A stretch of DNA of 7,104 bases from Candidatus Poseidoniaceae archaeon (lineage in GTDB: Archaea; Thermoplasmatota; Poseidoniia; Poseidoniales; Poseidoniaceae): positions 1-7,104 of the forward strand of contig JAQXFJ010000130.1 in the NCBI GenBank assembly GCA_029250385.1, written 5' to 3'. The notes below the pieces were generated by a model. It ran no database searches. It was not told the origin of the DNA and worked only from the letters and a program-made list of their open reading frames with translations. Shown in pieces: positions 5,567 to 7,104 of this stretch (positions are counted from its first letter, which is position 1; every line of letters starts with the position of its first letter). The position numbers and the translations under genes were made by a program.

Positions 5567-6217
5567 ATGGTAGTAAAAAGCGCAACAAAAAAGCGATTAA
5601 TGGAACTTGGAGTATCTGAAGAATTCGCCCATAAATTGGCGACGGACAGAAACATGACCGATATCAAATCTCTCTCACACGACGAGATTGCTTCTATTCT
5701 CGGAATTTCCAAAGATTCCGAATCTTTCACTAACGTTATGTCGGTCATTGCCGAACAAGGCTCTAGACGCCGTGCCCAGAAAAAGAGTAAGAAAATCACT
5801 ATCCGCTCTCGCGCTATTGACGAATTCGATAGACCTGAGATTACCTTAAGATTCAATGCGCTCAACCACGAACTTGTGCCCCATCAAGAACTGGTTGGCG
5901 AGGCAAATATCACTGAAGAAGAACAGTACGAAATTGAAAAGGCTGAATTAGATCCTTGGAAAATGGTAGAAACTGATGATGAGACCGGTGAGAACAGAAT
6001 CGCAAAGGAATTGCTTCCAAAAATCTTGATCACCGACCCCGTGGTCCAAGTTTTGAAGGAACAAGCAGAATCTATCGATAACGCAAAGCTGGCGGCAGAC
6101 CCCGAACACAAGCCACTTGCAGCGGGATGGATTGCCGACAGAGTGGTAAAGGTCATCAGACGTTCACCATCCGCCGGGAAAACAATGGCCTACAGGCTGA
6201 TAGTAGAGGGTAACTGA
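5567..6217 (+). CDS. rpoH: RNA polymerase subunit H (Rpo5) with N-terminal helix-hairpin-helix-like extension
   Basis: The C-terminal half (about 98-215) is archaeal RpoH, the counterpart of the C-terminal assembly domain of eukaryotic Rpb5, which sits in the lower jaw of RNA polymerase. It shows HELVPHQEL (101-109), LLPKILITDPVV (149-160) and VVKVIRRSPSAG...YRLIVEG (193-215), all close to the family pattern. At 216 residues it is far longer than the usual 75-90. Residues about 9-47 (LMELGVSEEFAHKLATDR, then IKSLSHDEIASILGI) resemble a helix-hairpin-helix/SAM-like domain of the Rad51 N-terminal type, often nucleic-acid-binding. A very basic linker follows (67-82). The H domain itself carries two apparent insertions (about 128-147 and 165-186). 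GAGGGG at 5555-5560, 6 nt before the ATG, supports the start. It is followed after 9 bp by rpoB in the standard archaeal order. There is no clear promoter or terminator between it and tRNA-Lys. Confidence 0.93.
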   Translation: MVVKSATKKRLMELGVSEEFAHKLATDRNMTDIKSLSHDEIASILGISKDSESFTNVMSVIAEQGSRRRAQKKSKKITIRSRAIDEFDRPEITLRFNALNHELVPHQELVGEANITEEEQYEIEKAELDPWKMVETDDETGENRIAKELLPKILITDPVVQVLKEQAESIDNAKLAADPEHKPLAAGWIADRVVKVIRRSPSAGKTMAYRLIVEGN

Positions 6218-6220
6218 GGG
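6216..6220 (+). promoter_or_regulatory. Ribosome binding site for rpoB
   Basis: GAGGG, overlapping the rpoH stop codon, lies 6 nt before ATG 6227. It has the same motif core and spacing as the site before rpoH (5555-5560), which supports both starts and coupled translation of the pair. Confidence 0.5.
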
Positions 6221-6226
6221 ATAACA

Positions 6227-7104
6227 ATGCAGGAAATAATTCAATCATTTTTCAAAGAAAGAAGCCTAGTGAACCATCAAATTGCATCATATGATGACTG
6301 TATCCCTGCAGGGGACAACATGATTTCAAGGATGGAAAAAATCATTCGTAATATCAGAGTTGGAATCGACGGAGAAGTTGACGACGATGATGGTGGTTTT
6401 ATCAAACTTGACGTAGTTGATCAAGACATCGTCATTCGCATGAAGAACATTCAACTCGGAGAACCCACCATTAGAGAAGCCAATGGTTCGGAACATCCAT
6501 CTACACCTATGGAGTGCAGGTTGAGAAAACTAACCTACATGTCCCCTGTAACCATTGATTTCCAGATAGTTAGAAACGGTATTCCTTCTCCCAAAGAAGA
6601 AGGAGTTCAAGTTGGAAGTATGCCAATTATGGTCCGTTCAAAGAGATGTAACTTACATCCTGCACACATTGCTGGTGACCGCCAACTTTATCCAACAACT
6701 TCCGCAGAGGATTCAGATTCCTGGAAAGAAATGCTGAAGAAGAAAGGTGAAGACCCGCTTGACCCTGGTGGTTACTTTATCATTAACGGTACAGAAAGAG
6801 TACTTATTTCAACAGAAGATCTTGCACCTAACAGAGTAACTGTAGAAATCAACAAGAGATATGCTAAGAGAACTGAGGTTGCCAAAATTTTCTCACAAAA
6901 GGACGGTATGAGGAAACCCTTAACCGTCGAGAAGAGAAGAGATGGTATGCTTATGGTAAAAATTAGTACCGCTGGTACTACGCCAATTCCTGTTGTTCTT
7001 CTAATGAGAGCTCTTGGAATTGATAATGACCAAGAAATTTTTACTGCTATTGCAGGTCCGACAGATACCTTCAAGTACATTGTTGCCAATATCAACGAAG
7101 TTAA
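6227..7104 (+). CDS. rpoB: RNA polymerase subunit B (Rpo2), N-terminal part, cut by the window edge
   Basis: The first 292 codons of the second-largest RNA polymerase subunit. They cover the N-terminal protrusion and the start of the lobe, which help form the DNA-binding cleft. Clear family blocks are LGEPTIREANG (77-87), with LRKLTYMSPV (99-108) after it; PIMVRSKRCNL (133-143); and GGYFIINGTERVLISTE (181-197) followed by LAPNRVTVE. The N-terminus is short, as in archaeal proteins. The frame is open to the last base of the window with no stop. Whether the gene encodes a full-length B subunit or the split B'' form found in some methanogens and halophiles cannot be told from here. It is the second gene of the rpoH-rpoB operon. 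Confidence 0.97.
   Translation, partial: MQEIIQSFFKERSLVNHQIASYDDCIPAGDNMISRMEKIIRNIRVGIDGEVDDDDGGFIKLDVVDQDIVIRMKNIQLGEPTIREANGSEHPSTPMECRLRKLTYMSPVTIDFQIVRNGIPSPKEEGVQVGSMPIMVRSKRCNLHPAHIAGDRQLYPTTSAEDSDSWKEMLKKKGEDPLDPGGYFIINGTERVLISTEDLAPNRVTVEINKRYAKRTEVAKIFSQKDGMRKPLTVEKRRDGMLMVKISTAGTTPIPVVLLMRALGIDNDQEIFTAIAGPTDTFKYIVANINEV

Noticed and set aside
5458..5865. 135-codon minus-strand reading frame ending in a GFEPATVRLKAGCS-like peptide
   Set aside because: This is the well-known false peptide produced by reading a tRNA gene in reverse; the rest is antisense to rpoH.
5884..6156. 90-codon minus-strand frame over rpoH
   Set aside because: It is antisense to the conserved RpoH core and low in complexity (Ser-rich); a shadow frame.
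6772..7095. 107-codon minus-strand frame over rpoB
   Set aside because: It is antisense to clearly conserved RpoB blocks, with no promoter or start signal.
1..7104. CRISPR array, insertion sequence or prophage
   Set aside because: No regularly spaced repeats, transposase, integrase, terminal inverted repeats or phage genes were seen; the tRNA shows no repeated 3' end that would mark an attachment site.

Overview
The window looks like the chromosome of a low-GC archaeon, most likely a euryarchaeon and possibly one of the marine Thermoplasmatota lineages (Marine Group II/III); that rank is inference. The archaeal assignment itself is well supported. There is an RNA polymerase subunit H gene directly followed by rpoB (the archaeal H-B order), an RNase P Pop5/Rnp2-like gene, a HEMK2/Mtq2-type methyltransferase domain and TATA-box-like promoters. 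Two of these promoters sit at the spacing expected for leaderless mRNAs. An FtsZ-family gene points away from lineages that divide only with ESCRT-type proteins.

Layout. Positions 1-238 are a leader region with a short palindrome, an 11-bp direct repeat and a good TATA box. A two-gene + strand operon follows (239-1511): a small TPR protein and a divergent FtsZ/tubulin-family GTPase that lacks any C-terminal linker. Convergent to it, and overlapping its 3' end by 17 bp, is a minus-strand gene for a roughly ten-pass membrane protein of unknown function with a long acidic, Trp-dotted tail (1495-2853). A 79-bp divergent spacer separates that gene from a + strand pair: the RNase P protein Pop5/Rnp2 (2933-3271) and a small two-pass membrane protein (3333-3797). 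A 22-codon mini-ORF links the pair, overlapping its neighbours as ATGA at both ends. Only 2 bp further on, convergent, is a minus-strand fusion gene (3800-5266) joining a HEMK2/Mtq2-like methyltransferase to a biotin protein ligase. Next come tRNA-Lys(UUU) (5443-5516), an unusually long rpoH with an N-terminal helix-hairpin-helix-like extension (5567-6217), and the first 292 codons of rpoB, cut off by the window edge.

How the parts relate. The right third is core information processing: tRNA, RNAP subunits and, further left, RNase P. The TPR/FtsZ-like pair is the best candidate for an uncharacterised system, possibly a specialised cytoskeletal GTPase with a co-encoded adaptor, with the convergent polytopic membrane protein as a possible but unproven third partner. 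The fusion enzyme joins two protein-modifying activities (probably release-factor glutamine methylation and biotinylation of carboxylase carrier domains) that have no obvious shared pathway. All functional statements rest on motif reading by eye; no searches were run.
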